Origin: Cyanobacteria bacterium UBA11370
GTDB taxonomy: Bacteria; Cyanobacteriota; Cyanobacteriia; Cyanobacteriales; Coleofasciculaceae
NCBI GenBank assembly: GCA_003486645.1
Contig: DNGI01000045.1
Span: 1 to 5,499, forward strand
Length of the DNA stretch: 5,499 nucleotides
Direction: 5' to 3'
In this document: positions 5,452 to 5,499 of the stretch, one piece after another
Layout: the number at the start of each line of letters is the position of its first letter
How positions within the stretch are numbered: position 1 is the stretch's first letter
Program-made: the position numbers and the translations under genes
The notes under the pieces: generated by a model
What the model saw: the letters and a program-made list of their open reading frames with translations, nothing else
Told to the model about the DNA's origin: nothing
The model's database searches: none

Positions 5452-5499
5452 CTAAATCGGTGCTATAACACCTAAACCATCCGTTACATCCGCTAAACC
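5452..5499 (-). CDS. Possible C-terminal end of a gene running off the window
   Basis: On the minus strand one frame is open from the window edge to a TAG stop, reading GLADVTDGLGVIAPI. Nine of the fifteen codons start with G (GGT, GCG, GAT, GTA, GTT, GCA and repeats), a bias typical of real coding sequence. A second minus frame is also open but has an unlikely composition. Fifteen residues are too few to name a family. Confidence 0.3.
   Translation of the reverse strand, partial: GLADVTDGLGVIAPI

Larger units (their letters stand above)
5137..5499. other. Right-hand 363 bp: small minus-strand ORF and a gene tail
   Basis: It holds a 29-codon minus-strand ORF (5188-5277) and a possible 3' end of another minus-strand gene (5452-5499). 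The tandem TTTTAGA repeat (5354-5367) and the short inverted pair TGCAT/ATGCA (5378-5393) are minor. On the minus strand upstream of the small ORF, TTGTAA followed 18 nt later by CATAAC, or TTGAAA followed 19 nt later by TCTAAT, are weak promoter candidates. No tRNA or clear terminator was seen. Confidence 0.5.

Noticed and set aside
5384..5455. 23-codon plus-strand ORF starting ATGGATGCAAGG
   Set aside because: No Shine-Dalgarno, no hydrophobic or conserved-looking character, and it runs antisense to the more likely gene tail.

Overview
The window looks like chromosomal DNA from a cyanobacterium, probably a filamentous one with a repeat-rich genome. The main evidence is eight copies of the HIP1 core GCGATCGC, all inside coding sequence. 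Supporting evidence is a short-form adenosylhomocysteinase, intergenic palindromes of a type I recall from cyanobacteria, and several small orphan genes typical of that phylum. Genus cannot be fixed from the sequence.

Layout, left to right. Positions 78-1355 (minus) encode S-adenosylhomocysteine hydrolase, followed by a two-tier hairpin over its stop codon (34-80). A 342-bp divergent spacer with a 103-bp imperfect inverted repeat separates it from an MscS-type mechanosensitive channel with a signal peptide and a periplasmic domain (1698-3389, plus). Three small plus-strand genes of unknown function follow: 88 aa (3583-3849), 123 aa (4023-4394, entirely helical) and 125 aa (4759-5136). The 88-aa gene has a near-consensus cyanobacterial LexA-type palindrome touching its -10 box. 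The 125-aa gene has a perfect TGTA-N8-TACA NtcA-type site placed as in a class II activated promoter. The last 363 bp hold a 29-codon minus-strand ORF with a very strong Shine-Dalgarno, predicted to encode a single-span membrane peptide (5188-5277), and possibly the last codons of a further minus-strand gene running off the end (5452-5499).

The intergenic DNA is crowded with repeats: a 97-bp nested inverted repeat whose arm starts on the stop codon of the 88-aa gene, an 8-bp G-rich tandem array directly after the 123-aa gene, and a 127-bp MITE-like inverted repeat filled with 9-bp pyrimidine repeats. The same 9-bp unit type opens the window.

The genes do not form one obvious operon. AhcY (methyl cycle) and MscS (osmotic safety valve) are housekeeping and diverge. 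The three small genes each have their own spacer and candidate promoter, two of which carry stress- or nitrogen-type operators. I see no clear defence, CRISPR or biosynthetic system. The points most worth following are the two operator-like sites, the unannotated membrane peptide, and the repeat elements.
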